From Coprobacillus cateniformis (GTDB lineage: Bacteria; Bacillota_I; Bacilli_A; Erysipelotrichales; Coprobacillaceae): a stretch of DNA of 64,000 nt. Below the pieces are notes generated by a model. That model did not search any database, was not told the DNA's origin, and worked only from the letters and a program-made list of their open reading frames with translations. Numbering within the stretch: the first letter of the stretch is position 1; each line of letters begins with the position of its first letter. Shown here piece by piece: positions 51,194 through 60,589 of the stretch. Where the stretch lies: positions 2,076,090 to 2,140,089 of the forward strand of contig NZ_WSNW01000001.1 of assembly GCF_009767585.1 (NCBI RefSeq), written 5' to 3'. The position numbers and the translations under genes were made by a program.

Positions 51194-52162
51194 ATGGAAG
51201 AATATAAAATGAATGAAGAACTATTAGTCAATAGTCCTATTGATGCGAGTGAATTTGAGCATATTGGACAAGATTTAGGAAGTTTAAATGAAATAGTACG
51301 ACCAAGTACAAGTTTCTGGAAAGATGCGTTTGGTCGTATCAAAAGAGATAAAGTTGCAATTACACTTGTATGTACATTGGCTGTTATTGCTGTTTTAGCA
51401 ATTATTGTTCCAATGGTTTCGCCATACAATATGGCTGAACAACATTTACAACATACTAATCAGGGCATGTTCTTTAGTGATGCAACATGTTTCCATATTT
51501 TTGGAACAGACAATTTAGGGCGTGATATTTTTGTACGTATTTTTGAGGGTGCAAGAGTTTCATTGTTTATCGCATTTGCTGCAGTTATTGCCAATTGTTT
51601 TATTGGGATTGTCTATGGTGGAATCTCAGGTTATTTTGGTGGAACAATTGATAATGTTATGATGCGTATTGTTGAAATTATTAATGGTATTCCATACTTA
51701 TTAATTGTTATTTTATTGATGATGGTATTACCAAGAGGGACAATGACAATCATTACAGCATTAGTGGCTGTAGGATGGGTTGGAATGGCTCGTTTGGTAC
51801 GTGGTGAAGTTATGCGTTTGAAAGAACAGGAGTTTGTGATTTCAGCGAGAACAATGGGTGCGAGTGCAACAAGAATTATTTCTAAACACTTAGTTCCTAA
51901 TATTTTATCAATTGTTGTTGTTAATTTAACATTATCAATTCCAAGTGCTATCTTCAATGAAGCATTCTTATCTTTTATTGGTTTAGGAGTTCCTATTCCA
52001 CTTGCTTCTTGGGGAACATTAGCAAATGAAGGAGTTGTTGTTTTCCAAACTCAGCCAATCCAATTAATTATTCCAGCATTCTTTATTAGTATTACAATGT
52101 TGAGCTTTAATTTATTGGGTGACAAATTGAGAGATGCGTTTGATCCAAAATTAAGGAGGTAA
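51194..52162 (+). CDS. oppC: Oligopeptide ABC transporter permease OppC (system 1)
   Basis: 322 residues. The start is ATG 51194 or 51191; AAGGAG (51181-51186) favours 51194. The cytoplasmic N-terminal tail contains the OppC_N motif SFWKDAFGRIKRDKVA, followed by FGTDNLGRDIFVRIFEGARVSL and the EAA loop VISARTMGASATRIISKHLVPNI. Six membrane segments. Confidence 0.92.
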   Translation: MEEYKMNEELLVNSPIDASEFEHIGQDLGSLNEIVRPSTSFWKDAFGRIKRDKVAITLVCTLAVIAVLAIIVPMVSPYNMAEQHLQHTNQGMFFSDATCFHIFGTDNLGRDIFVRIFEGARVSLFIAFAAVIANCFIGIVYGGISGYFGGTIDNVMMRIVEIINGIPYLLIVILLMMVLPRGTMTIITALVAVGWVGMARLVRGEVMRLKEQEFVISARTMGASATRIISKHLVPNILSIVVVNLTLSIPSAIFNEAFLSFIGLGVPIPLASWGTLANEGVVVFQTQPIQLIIPAFFISITMLSFNLLGDKLRDAFDPKLRR

Positions 52163-52168
52163 GAGATA

Positions 52169-53173
52169 ATGGCAGAAAGAATATTAGATATAAAAGATTT
52201 ATATGTGTCGTTTGATACTTACGCAGGTGAGGTTCAAGCGGTTAGAGGTGTTTCATATCACGTAGATGCAGGTGAAGTTCTTGCAGTTGTAGGTGAATCT
52301 GGTTGTGGAAAGTCTGTGACAGCTCAAACAATCATGAAATTAAATCCTATGCCACCTGCTCGTATTAAAAGTGGTGAATTAACATTAGATGGTATTGACA
52401 TTGTTGCAACACCTGAAGATGCTATGCAAAAGATTCGTGGAAAAGAAGTCAGCATGATCTTCCAAGATCCAATGACATCTTTAAATCCAACAATGCAAGT
52501 TGGTAAACAAATTGTTGAGGCTATTAAACATCATCAAAATATGAAAGATGATGAAGCTCAAGCTTTAGCAATTGAAATGTTGAAGAAAGTTCAAATTCCT
52601 AATGCTGAAGAACGTGCAAAACAATATCCTCACCAATATTCAGGTGGGATGAGACAACGTGCGATGATTGCTATGGCATTGTCATGTAATCCAAAGTTGT
52701 TAATTGCAGATGAACCAACAACAGCACTAGATGTTACAATTCAAGCACAGATTATTGATTTGTTATCAGATATTAGAAAAGAATTGAATACAGCAATTAT
52801 TTTGATTACACATGACTTAGGGGTTGTTGCTAACTTAGCGGATCGTGTTGCTGTTATGTATGCGGGGAAAGTTGTTGAAACAGGAACTGCAAAAGATATC
52901 TTCTATCGACCAAGTCATCCATATACAGAAGCTTTATTGAGTTCATTGCCTAAGCATGATACAGATAAAGGGGATGTGTTAGTATCTATTCCTGGTACCC
53001 CCCCCGATTTGATTCAGCCGCCTAAGGGATGTGCATTTGCAAGTAGATGTACAAAGTGTATGAAAATATGTAAAGAAAAACAACCTCCAGTCTTTAAGGT
53101 TGATGAAGGACATGAGTCTTCATGCTGGTTATTGCATAAAGATTGTCCAAGTGAAAGAAAGGAGGCAAAATAA
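52169..53173 (+). CDS. oppD: Oligopeptide ABC transporter ATPase OppD (system 1)
   Basis: 334 residues. Walker A GESGCGKS, signature YSGGMRQR, Walker B LLIADEPTTALD, switch His in ITHDLGVV, and the family C-terminus PGTPPD then GCAFASRCTKCMKIC, the cysteine set that can hold an Fe-S cluster in OppD/DppD proteins. A C8 run at 52998-53005 encodes part of PGTPPD. Shares one base with oppF. Confidence 0.93.
   Translation: MAERILDIKDLYVSFDTYAGEVQAVRGVSYHVDAGEVLAVVGESGCGKSVTAQTIMKLNPMPPARIKSGELTLDGIDIVATPEDAMQKIRGKEVSMIFQDPMTSLNPTMQVGKQIVEAIKHHQNMKDDEAQALAIEMLKKVQIPNAEERAKQYPHQYSGGMRQRAMIAMALSCNPKLLIADEPTTALDVTIQAQIIDLLSDIRKELNTAIILITHDLGVVANLADRVAVMYAGKVVETGTAKDIFYRPSHPYTEALLSSLPKHDTDKGDVLVSIPGTPPDLIQPPKGCAFASRCTKCMKICKEKQPPVFKVDEGHESSCWLLHKDCPSERKEAK
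52998..53005 (+). repeat. C8 homopolymer inside oppD
   Basis: Eight consecutive C in an otherwise AT-rich gene, about 12 codons before the cysteine motif. The equivalent codons in the second oppD use mixed bases (ACACCACCT), so the run is not required by the protein. Confidence 0.8.
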
Positions 53174-54132
53174 TGGAAGATAAAGTTTTACTTTCTCTAC
53201 AGGATTTATCTAAAAATTTCCATGTCAACGGTGGAACATTAAAAGCTGTTAATCATGTAAACTTTGATATTAAAAAAGGTGAAACGGTTGGGCTTGTTGG
53301 TGAATCAGGATGTGGAAAATCAACATTAGGTCGTACAGTTATGGGAATTTATTCCCCAACATCTGGTAAGATATTATATGATGGTGAAGAATTGCATGTC
53401 AAATCAGCAAAAGATCGTTTAGACTATGCAAAGAAAGCACAAATGATTTTCCAAGATCCATATGCCTCTTTAAATCCGCGTATGACAGTAGGAGATATTA
53501 TTGCTGAGGGTATGGAAATTCATAAAATGTATGATGCTGATAAACGCAAGAAAAAAGTTCAAGAACTTTTAGAGCTTGTTGGTTTAAATAAAGAACATGC
53601 AAATAGATTTCCTCATGAGTTCTCTGGTGGACAACGTCAAAGAATTGGTATTGCGAGAGCTTTAGCAATTGAACCAGAATTCTTAGTATGTGATGAACCA
53701 ATCTCAGCATTGGATGTTTCTATCCAATCACAAGTCATCAATTTGTTGATAGATTTACAGAAAGAATTGGGATTAACATATTTATTTATTGCTCATGATT
53801 TAGATATCGTTCGTTATATTTCTGATCGTATTGTTGTTATGTATTTAGGACATGTTGTAGAAATTGCTGAAGCAAATGAAGTTTATAATCATGCATTGCA
53901 TCCTTATAGCCAAGCATTATTATCTGCGGTTCCAATTCCAGATCCTGATTTGGAATCACAAAAACAAAGAATTATTTTACAAGGGGATGTTCCTAGTCCA
54001 ATTAATTTGCCTGATGGATGTCCTTTTGTTGGAAGATGTTCTAGAGCTTGTGACAAATGTCATAGTGACAAACCTCAATTAGTAGAGGTTGAGCCTAATC
54101 ATTTTGTAGCATGCCATAACATTGAAAAATAA
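53173..54132 (+). CDS. oppF: Oligopeptide ABC transporter ATPase OppF (system 1)
   Basis: 319 residues. Walker A GESGCGKS, signature FSGGQRQRIG, Walker B FLVCDEPISALD, IAHDLDIV, and the C-terminal cysteine segment GCPFVGRCSRACDKC. Pairs with OppD. Two bases before the MFS gene, so they are co-transcribed. Confidence 0.93.
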   Translation: MEDKVLLSLQDLSKNFHVNGGTLKAVNHVNFDIKKGETVGLVGESGCGKSTLGRTVMGIYSPTSGKILYDGEELHVKSAKDRLDYAKKAQMIFQDPYASLNPRMTVGDIIAEGMEIHKMYDADKRKKKVQELLELVGLNKEHANRFPHEFSGGQRQRIGIARALAIEPEFLVCDEPISALDVSIQSQVINLLIDLQKELGLTYLFIAHDLDIVRYISDRIVVMYLGHVVEIAEANEVYNHALHPYSQALLSAVPIPDPDLESQKQRIILQGDVPSPINLPDGCPFVGRCSRACDKCHSDKPQLVEVEPNHFVACHNIEK

Positions 54133-54134
54133 AA

Positions 54135-55376
54135 ATGAATGTATTTAAGCAATATTCAGGTCTAAGAAGAGAAATGTATGTTCTCTTCTTTGGTCGTATT
54201 GTGACAAATTTGGGATCAATGGTTTTTCCCTTATTAACGCTTATATTATCAAACAAGCTGCACATGGATGCAGCTTCTATTGCATCTTTATTGTTATTTA
54301 TGAGTATTGCACAGTTTCCAACAATATATATTGCAGGATATTTAGCGGATCATTATAACAAAAGAAATATAATTATTATCTGTGATTTCATAACGGTTGT
54401 GTGTTATTTTCTTGCGGGTATGATTCCACTTTCTATGATAACTGTTGGCTTGTTATTTATTGCGAGTTTATTTGCAACAGTAGAGCACCCAGTATATGAT
54501 GCGTTGGTTGCTGATTTAAGCAGTTATGAAGATCGAGAGAATGCGTATAGTTTAAGTTATCTAGGGATGAATTTAGGATTGGTGTTAGCACCAAGCATAG
54601 GGGGATTACTTTTTGCTAATTATTTAAATGTTGCATTTCTTATTGATGCTATATCTACTTTGTTATCAACGATTCTTATTTTTATATTTATTAAAGATAT
54701 ATCTGTGACAAAAAGTACAAATGGTCAAGATTTTTATGAAGAAAGTGAAGAAGAGAATTCTGTATTTAAAGTTTTGAAAGCCCGTAAAGCTATTGTTTAT
54801 TTTATGATTTGTTCAATGATGATACAGATTGTATATAGCCAGTTTAATTTTTTAATGCCATTAAATTTTGAGCGCTTATATGGAGAACAGGGAGCTTTTA
54901 TTTTTGGAACAATTACAAGTGTAAATGCCTTTGTTGTGATTTTTGCAACACCAATTTTGACAACAGTGAGTGAGAAGTTGAAAGATTTAAATAAAATCGT
55001 TGTTGGTGTATTCCTTATGACAATAGGATTTGGAATGTATATATTCATTCAAGGTATAATGTCTTTGTATTATGTATCAATTATTATCTTTACACTAGGG
55101 GAAATATATAATACCTTAGGCTCACAACCATATTTAACTAGGCGTATTCCTGTGACACATCGTGGACGCATATCAAGTGTGAGAAATATTTTTACGAGTT
55201 TAAGTGTTGCAATTGTCCAAAATGGTGTTGGATTTTTAATTGATCATCATTCTATGATTTTTATGTGGATAGTGATAACAATTGTGGGGTGTTTAACTGT
55301 TGGTATGGTCATGATATTACGAATTATAGATAAAAAAGATTATCCACGATTATATGAAAAAACCTATAGCAAGTAA
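54135..55376 (+). CDS. MFS transporter
   Basis: 413 residues, twelve predicted membrane segments. The cytoplasmic loop between helices 2 and 3 (GYLADHYNKRN) is the MFS motif A, and RIPVTHRGRISSVRN is the late counterpart. MFS_3-like exporter. It closes the first opp operon; perhaps exports a peptide product or drug. No RBS stands out, so translation may be coupled to oppF. Confidence 0.85.
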   Translation: MNVFKQYSGLRREMYVLFFGRIVTNLGSMVFPLLTLILSNKLHMDAASIASLLLFMSIAQFPTIYIAGYLADHYNKRNIIIICDFITVVCYFLAGMIPLSMITVGLLFIASLFATVEHPVYDALVADLSSYEDRENAYSLSYLGMNLGLVLAPSIGGLLFANYLNVAFLIDAISTLLSTILIFIFIKDISVTKSTNGQDFYEESEEENSVFKVLKARKAIVYFMICSMMIQIVYSQFNFLMPLNFERLYGEQGAFIFGTITSVNAFVVIFATPILTTVSEKLKDLNKIVVGVFLMTIGFGMYIFIQGIMSLYYVSIIIFTLGEIYNTLGSQPYLTRRIPVTHRGRISSVRNIFTSLSVAIVQNGVGFLIDHHSMIFMWIVITIVGCLTVGMVMILRIIDKKDYPRLYEKTYSK

Positions 55377-55406
55377 GAAAATTCTTTAAATGCTATAGGT
55401 TTTTTA
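55357..55406. terminator. Bidirectional terminator
   Basis: AAAAAACCTATAGC / GCTATAGGTTTTTT, 14-bp perfect stem, between the MFS gene and the convergent aminopeptidase gene. Confidence 0.87.
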
Positions 55407-55408
55407 TT

Positions 55409-56776
55409 TTAAGCTTTTTGTAAGAAAACTTTATAAGCTAAATAGCCTTCATAAACATCAACTTTAGAAACAATTTCATAAGGTGCATGCATATTTAAAA
55501 CAGCAATACCTGCATCAATGACATTCATGTTATAGTTCCCAAGAATGTAGGCAATTGTACCTCCACCACCTTGATCTACTTTACCTAATTCAGCTGTTTG
55601 GAAATGAATTTGTGCTTCATCCATAATCTTTCTTAACTCAGCCATATATTCAGGATTTGCATCATTACTTCCACTTTTTCCTCTAGAGCCAGTATATTTA
55701 TTAAAACAAATACCATTTCCTAAATATGCAGCATTTTTTGCATCATTAACTTCTTTATAGAGAGGATCAAATCCAGCACTCACATCACTTGATAACATCT
55801 TAGAGTTTGTCATTGCACGTTTTAATGACAAATAGTTATCATCACCACATAAGTGTAATAATTCAGCAATTGTATTTTCAAAGAATAAAGATTGAGCACC
55901 AGTTGCCCCAACACTTCCAATTTCTTCTTTATCAACTAAGATACAGCATGAAGTATATTCAGGTGTATCGATATCAAGGATAGCCATTAATGAAGTATAT
56001 GCACATACACGATCATCATGTCCATAACCCATGACCATACTTCTATCAATTCCAAAATCTCTTGCTTTACCAGTTGGAACAACTTCAATTTCAGCACTTA
56101 AGAAGTCTTCTTCCTCAATATCATATTTTTCTTGTAACAATTTTAAAATATTTCTTTTAACAGTTTCTTTTTCCTCATCATCTAAAGGAATACTTCCTAC
56201 ATTAAGATCAAGATTTTCACCTTCAATAACTTTAGCAGCTGTCTTTTGTAATTGATCAGCAGATAAATGAATCAATAAGTCTGTCACACCAACAACTGGA
56301 TCATTTTCGTCTTCACCAATCATAACATCTACAACTGTTCCATCTTTTTTGACAACAACTCCATAAAGTGATAAAGGAATTGTTACCCATTGATATTTCT
56401 TAACACCACCATAGTAATGCGTATCCATCATTGCAAAACCATCACTCTCATAAAGCGGATTTTGTTTTAAGTCTAAACGTGGTGAGTCAATATGTGCTCC
56501 AAGAATTCTCATTCCCTCTGTTAATGGCTTTTCACCCATCACAAATAAAGCAATATTTTTATCTTTATTAACAACATAAACCTTATCACCAGTTTTTAAT
56601 GAAGAATATTCATTAATATCTTTAAATCCTTTTGCTGTTGCTAAAGCAATTGATTCTTTAACACAAGCTCTTTCTGTTTTTCCAGCTGAGATATAATGTT
56701 TATATCCTTCGTTGAAATCCATGACATCTTTATATTGATTGTCTTTGTATTTACTCCAAGTATTTTTAGCGTACAT
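55409..56776 (-). CDS. M18-family aminopeptidase
   Basis: 455 residues. Cytoplasmic, dodecameric zinc aminopeptidase of the aspartyl-aminopeptidase/Lap4 family. Motifs: GAHIDSPRLDLKQNPLYE (metal His), VDKEEIGSVGATGAQS (catalytic Glu), MGYGHDDRVCAYTSL (metal Asp) and NMHAPYEIVSKVDVYEGY (metal His). It fits between two peptide importers, and probably degrades the peptides they bring in. Confidence 0.92.
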   Translation of the reverse strand: MYAKNTWSKYKDNQYKDVMDFNEGYKHYISAGKTERACVKESIALATAKGFKDINEYSSLKTGDKVYVVNKDKNIALFVMGEKPLTEGMRILGAHIDSPRLDLKQNPLYESDGFAMMDTHYYGGVKKYQWVTIPLSLYGVVVKKDGTVVDVMIGEDENDPVVGVTDLLIHLSADQLQKTAAKVIEGENLDLNVGSIPLDDEEKETVKRNILKLLQEKYDIEEEDFLSAEIEVVPTGKARDFGIDRSMVMGYGHDDRVCAYTSLMAILDIDTPEYTSCCILVDKEEIGSVGATGAQSLFFENTIAELLHLCGDDNYLSLKRAMTNSKMLSSDVSAGFDPLYKEVNDAKNAAYLGNGICFNKYTGSRGKSGSNDANPEYMAELRKIMDEAQIHFQTAELGKVDQGGGGTIAYILGNYNMNVIDAGIAVLNMHAPYEIVSKVDVYEGYLAYKVFLQKA

Positions 56777-56888
56777 TTTATTCTCCTTTACTTATATATT
56801 TTAGTTACTTATATTCTCTATTATACATGGAAAAGCCAAGATAATCTATGTTATAATCAAAATAAAGTATGGAAATGGAGGACTTTTC

Positions 56889-57623
56889 ATGAATAAAACA
56901 TTTGAAGAACTATGTCTACGTAAATCTGTAAGAGATTTTCGTGATGAACCAATTACAGAAGAAGAAAAAAGAATGATATTAGAAGCAGCATTACAGGCAC
57001 CTACGGCAGGAAATATGGCCTTATATTCGATTATAGATGTTCAGGATCAGGAACTTAAAGAGCGTTTAGCAGTTTTATGTGATCATCAACCATTTATAGC
57101 AAAGGCACCCATGATCTTGATATTTTTAGCTGATTATCAAAAATGGTATGATATCTTTAATGAATATACAGATGATATGCCAAAATTAGAAGAGTCTGAT
57201 TTTATATTAGCTGGACAAGATTGTACAATTGCTGCCCATAATGCTGTTGTTGCTGCCCAATCACTAGGAATAGGATCGTGTTATATTGGAGATATTTTAG
57301 AAAACTTTGAAGTCCATCAAGAACTGTTTCGATTACCTAAATATACTGTACCATATATTATGGTTGTGTTTGGAAAACCAACACAGCAACAAAAAGATCG
57401 TATGAAACCAAAACGATTTGAATTAGAGGATTTAGTTCATATTGATTATTATCATCAAAAGGATATAACAGAAACAAAATCAATGTTTATGAAACAATCA
57501 AATAAAGATGAAAAAGCATTAGAACAATATATTCAGGCATTTGCAAAAAGAAAGTTTTTTGCTGAATTTCGTCATGAAATGAATAGGTCAGTAAGAGCAA
57601 TTCTTGAGCATTGGATAAAATAA
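56889..57623 (+). CDS. Nitroreductase-family NAD(P)H-dependent flavin oxidoreductase (NfsA/FRP type)
   Basis: 244 residues, RBS GGAGGAC. The N-terminal FMN-contact motif RKSVRDFRDEPI, QAPTAGNMALYS, GSCYIGDILENF and PYIMVVFGKPTQQQKDRMKPKRF are standard for NfsA-like enzymes. Reduces nitro compounds or flavins. Alone between an aminopeptidase and the second opp operon. Confidence 0.9.
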   Translation: MNKTFEELCLRKSVRDFRDEPITEEEKRMILEAALQAPTAGNMALYSIIDVQDQELKERLAVLCDHQPFIAKAPMILIFLADYQKWYDIFNEYTDDMPKLEESDFILAGQDCTIAAHNAVVAAQSLGIGSCYIGDILENFEVHQELFRLPKYTVPYIMVVFGKPTQQQKDRMKPKRFELEDLVHIDYYHQKDITETKSMFMKQSNKDEKALEQYIQAFAKRKFFAEFRHEMNRSVRAILEHWIK

Positions 57624-57645
57624 AGAGACATTATTGTCTTTTTTT
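57622..57645 (+). terminator. Terminator after the nitroreductase gene
   Basis: AAAGAGAC / GTCTTTTT stem with wobble, then T-run. Confidence 0.7.
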
Positions 57646-57728
57646 CTTTATTTTGAAATATCATAAATGATTATTTATATACATATGAATTGTAAAGACA
57701 ATCTAATTATTTTGTCAATAAAAGTCGC

Positions 57729-57762
57729 TTATTTATTGTATCATTGTATACACAATAAATAA
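57729..57762. promoter_or_regulatory. Perfect 11-bp inverted repeat upstream of oppA2
   Basis: TTATTTATTGT (57729-57739) and ACAATAAATAA (57752-57762) separated by 12 bases, about 90 bases before the -35 box. Operator candidate. The remaining gap 57624-57932 has no gene. Confidence 0.45.
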
Positions 57763-57849
57763 TATTTAGGATAACTTTAATAAATATCTAAAAATATTTG
57801 TAAAATTTAGACAATTAATAAAAATTAAACAAAAATAATTAAAAACTGT

Positions 57850-57878
57850 TTGACAACAAGTGTTTGTGTGTATATACT
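57850..57878 (+). promoter_or_regulatory. Promoter of the second opp operon
   Basis: Perfect TTGACA (57850-57855), 17-base spacer, TATACT (57873-57878). Confidence 0.8.
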
Positions 57879-57932
57879 TAATGCATATACAAGGAAACTT
57901 GTTTATTAAATATGTTTATGGAGGGAGAAAAC

Positions 57933-59561
57933 ATGAAAAAACTAAAAGCTTTAGTTGCTGCAGGGTTAGCAGTAGCAATGTTAGTTGGATGTGGTTCAGA
58001 TAGTGGAACAAGTGGTAAAACATTTACTTTTGCTAGTGAATTAGACATCAAAAATTTAGATTCATCAGATGCAGATGATGGTATGTCATTTAATGCAATG
58101 CATGCTTGTATTGATGGATTAATGGGGTTAGATAAAGACGGAAAAATTACTGAAGCATTAGCAGAGAAAGTTGATGTAAGTGATGATGGTTTAACTTACA
58201 CTTTCCATTTAAGAGATGCAAAGTGGTCAAACGGGGATGCTGTGACAGCAAATGATTTTGTTTATGCATGGCAAAGAATTATGAAAAAGAATGGTAACTA
58301 TGCTTATATGTTAGGTAGTGATGGTGCGGCATTAGTTGGTGCTGATGAAATTCTTGCAAAAATGGATAACAAACAAGATATTACTCAGGCTGATTTAGAT
58401 AAGATGGGTGTAAAAGCTACTGATGAAAAAACATTAGAAGTAAAAATCACACGTAAGATTTCTTATTTTAAAGAATTAATGACTTTCCCTTGCTATTATC
58501 CAATTAATCAAAAGTTCTGTGAAGAAAAAGGTGACCAATATGCTAAGAGTGCTGAAAATGTATTATCTTGTGGTGCTTTTGTGATGAAAACATGGAAACC
58601 TGGAAATAAGGCAACTTATGAAAAGAATAAAGATTATTGGAATGCTGATGCTGTGAAGATTGATAACTTAGTTATGAATTTGGTTCAAGAACCAAAAGCA
58701 GCTGCAACAAACTTTGAAGGTGGAAAAAATGATTTTGCACCAATCAATTCTGATTTAGTAGATAAATATAAAGATGATGATTCTTATCAAACTTTTAATG
58801 AAGGATATTTATTCTATTTAAGTTTAAACTTTAAAACAAAAGAATTAGCAAATGCAAATGTGAGAAAAGCATTATCATTAGCTATTAATAGAGAAGACTT
58901 TACAGCAAATATCTTAAAAGATGGTTCTAAAGCCGCAAGAGGATTTATTCCTGCTGAATTGTCAACTGGACCAGATGGTAAAGATTTCCGCGATACTGCC
59001 GCAACATTTACTGCTTATGATACAACAAAAGCTCAAGAAGCATTAGATGCAGGATTAAAAGAATTAGGAGTTTCAAGTATTAAATTAAGATTAACTTATG
59101 GTACAGATGAATCACCAATGGATCAATTAGCAACTTATTTACAAAATTCATTCTCTAAATTAAAAGGTTTAGAAATTGAAATGGTTGCAACAACAAAACA
59201 AGATAGAATCTATACAAAACAAAAAAATGGAGACTATGATATTTGTTGTACTCGTTGGGGACCAGACTATGGAGATCCAACAACTTACCTTAACTTGTTA
59301 TTAACTAATAATTCTAACAACTATGGTAAATATACAAGTTCAGCATTTGATGGAAAAATGGATCAAGCAAAACAAGCTAGTGATGATACACAACGTTGGA
59401 CTTATTTACAAGAAGCAGAAAAGATTGCAATGGATGATTATGCATACATTCCTGTATTTGAAAAAGGAACAGCAGTTCTTCAAAATACAAAGGTTTCTGG
59501 ATTGGTTCATAAACCAGTAGGTGTACCTTATACATTTACTTATGTAGACATTGCTGAATAG
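57933..59561 (+). CDS. oppA: Oligopeptide ABC transporter substrate-binding lipoprotein (system 2)
   Basis: 542 residues from ATG 57933 (GGAGGGAG). Lipobox MLVGC. SBP family 5: ACIDGLMGLDKDGKITEALAEKV, YTFHLRDAKWSNGDAVTANDFVYAW, CTRWGPDYGDPTTYLNL. Clearly diverged from the system 1 protein, so a different peptide range is likely. First gene of a complete transporter operon. Confidence 0.93.
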   Translation: MKKLKALVAAGLAVAMLVGCGSDSGTSGKTFTFASELDIKNLDSSDADDGMSFNAMHACIDGLMGLDKDGKITEALAEKVDVSDDGLTYTFHLRDAKWSNGDAVTANDFVYAWQRIMKKNGNYAYMLGSDGAALVGADEILAKMDNKQDITQADLDKMGVKATDEKTLEVKITRKISYFKELMTFPCYYPINQKFCEEKGDQYAKSAENVLSCGAFVMKTWKPGNKATYEKNKDYWNADAVKIDNLVMNLVQEPKAAATNFEGGKNDFAPINSDLVDKYKDDDSYQTFNEGYLFYLSLNFKTKELANANVRKALSLAINREDFTANILKDGSKAARGFIPAELSTGPDGKDFRDTAATFTAYDTTKAQEALDAGLKELGVSSIKLRLTYGTDESPMDQLATYLQNSFSKLKGLEIEMVATTKQDRIYTKQKNGDYDICCTRWGPDYGDPTTYLNLLLTNNSNNYGKYTSSAFDGKMDQAKQASDDTQRWTYLQEAEKIAMDDYAYIPVFEKGTAVLQNTKVSGLVHKPVGVPYTFTYVDIAE

Positions 59562-59587
59562 TTCAATTAAATAAAGAATGAAAGCAT

Positions 59588-59623
59588 GATAAACACAATA
59601 TAGGTATCTGTATTGTGTTTATC
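59588..59623 (+). terminator. Perfect 13-bp hairpin between oppA2 and oppB2
   Basis: GATAAACACAATA / TATTGTGTTTATC with a 10-base loop and short T-run. Likely stabilises oppA mRNA and partly ends transcription, giving more binding protein than permease. Confidence 0.75.
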
Positions 59624-59642
59624 TTTTAAAAGGAGGAATTTG

Positions 59643-60587
59643 ATGAATAAGTCAACACTCAAATATATTGGAAAACGTGTGATTATCTCAATCATTACTT
59701 TGCTTGTCATCTTGGCTGTCTTATTTATCATGATTAAGTTTTTGCCAGGGACACCATTTAACAATGAAAAGTTAAGTCCAGCACAAAGAGCAGCAATCAT
59801 GGCAAAGTATGGTTTGGATCAGCCAATTATCGTACAGTTTTTCACTTATTTAAAAAATATGTTAACAGGAGATTTTGGTGTTTCTTTTAATATGTATAAA
59901 GATATGCCAGTTGCAACACTGGTAGGAGATGCTGCACAAATATCATTTAGTTTAGGAATTTCAGCTGTTATTTTTGGAACAGTTATTGGCATGGCATTAG
60001 GTGTATTTGCAGCATTGCATAAAAATACCTTTTGGGATACATTTGCAACAATTTTATCCGTTATAGGGGTATCAGTTCCATCGTTTGTTTTTGCCTTACT
60101 GATTTTAATATTCTTAGGCAGTCAATTGCATATATTACCAACCATGTATGATTCCAATGATGCTATCTATTCTTCGATTATGCCTGTTCTTGCTCTATCA
60201 GTAGGGGTTATTGCCAATGTCGCCCGTTTTACGAGAACAGAGATGATTTCAGTTCTGGGAAGCGAATATATGACCTTGGCTAAGGCAAAAGGTTTAGATA
60301 AAAATACATTGATTATGAAACATGCACTTAGAAATGCATTGATTCCAGTCATCACAATTTTAGCACCAATCCTAGTCAACTTAATGACGGGAACAATGGT
60401 TGTCGAAAAGATTTGTAGTGTCCCTGGATTAGGAACATTATTAATTGGAAGTATTTTAACAAATGATTATAACATAATTATGGCATGTTCATTTTTATAT
60501 GCAGCAATGTATATTATTATGATGTTAGTGATTGATGTTTCTTATGGTATCATCGATCCAAGAATTAGATTAGGAAAGGATGATTAG
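59643..60587 (+). CDS. oppB: Oligopeptide ABC transporter permease OppB (system 2)
   Basis: 314 residues from ATG 59643 (AAAAGGAGG); the longer frame starts inside the hairpin. IGKRVIISIITLLVILAVLFIMIKFLPGTPF at the N-terminus, EAA loop MTLAKAKGLDKNTLIMKHALRNALIPVIT. Six segments. Confidence 0.93.
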   Translation: MNKSTLKYIGKRVIISIITLLVILAVLFIMIKFLPGTPFNNEKLSPAQRAAIMAKYGLDQPIIVQFFTYLKNMLTGDFGVSFNMYKDMPVATLVGDAAQISFSLGISAVIFGTVIGMALGVFAALHKNTFWDTFATILSVIGVSVPSFVFALLILIFLGSQLHILPTMYDSNDAIYSSIMPVLALSVGVIANVARFTRTEMISVLGSEYMTLAKAKGLDKNTLIMKHALRNALIPVITILAPILVNLMTGTMVVEKICSVPGLGTLLIGSILTNDYNIIMACSFLYAAMYIIMMLVIDVSYGIIDPRIRLGKDD

Positions 60588-60589
60588 TG

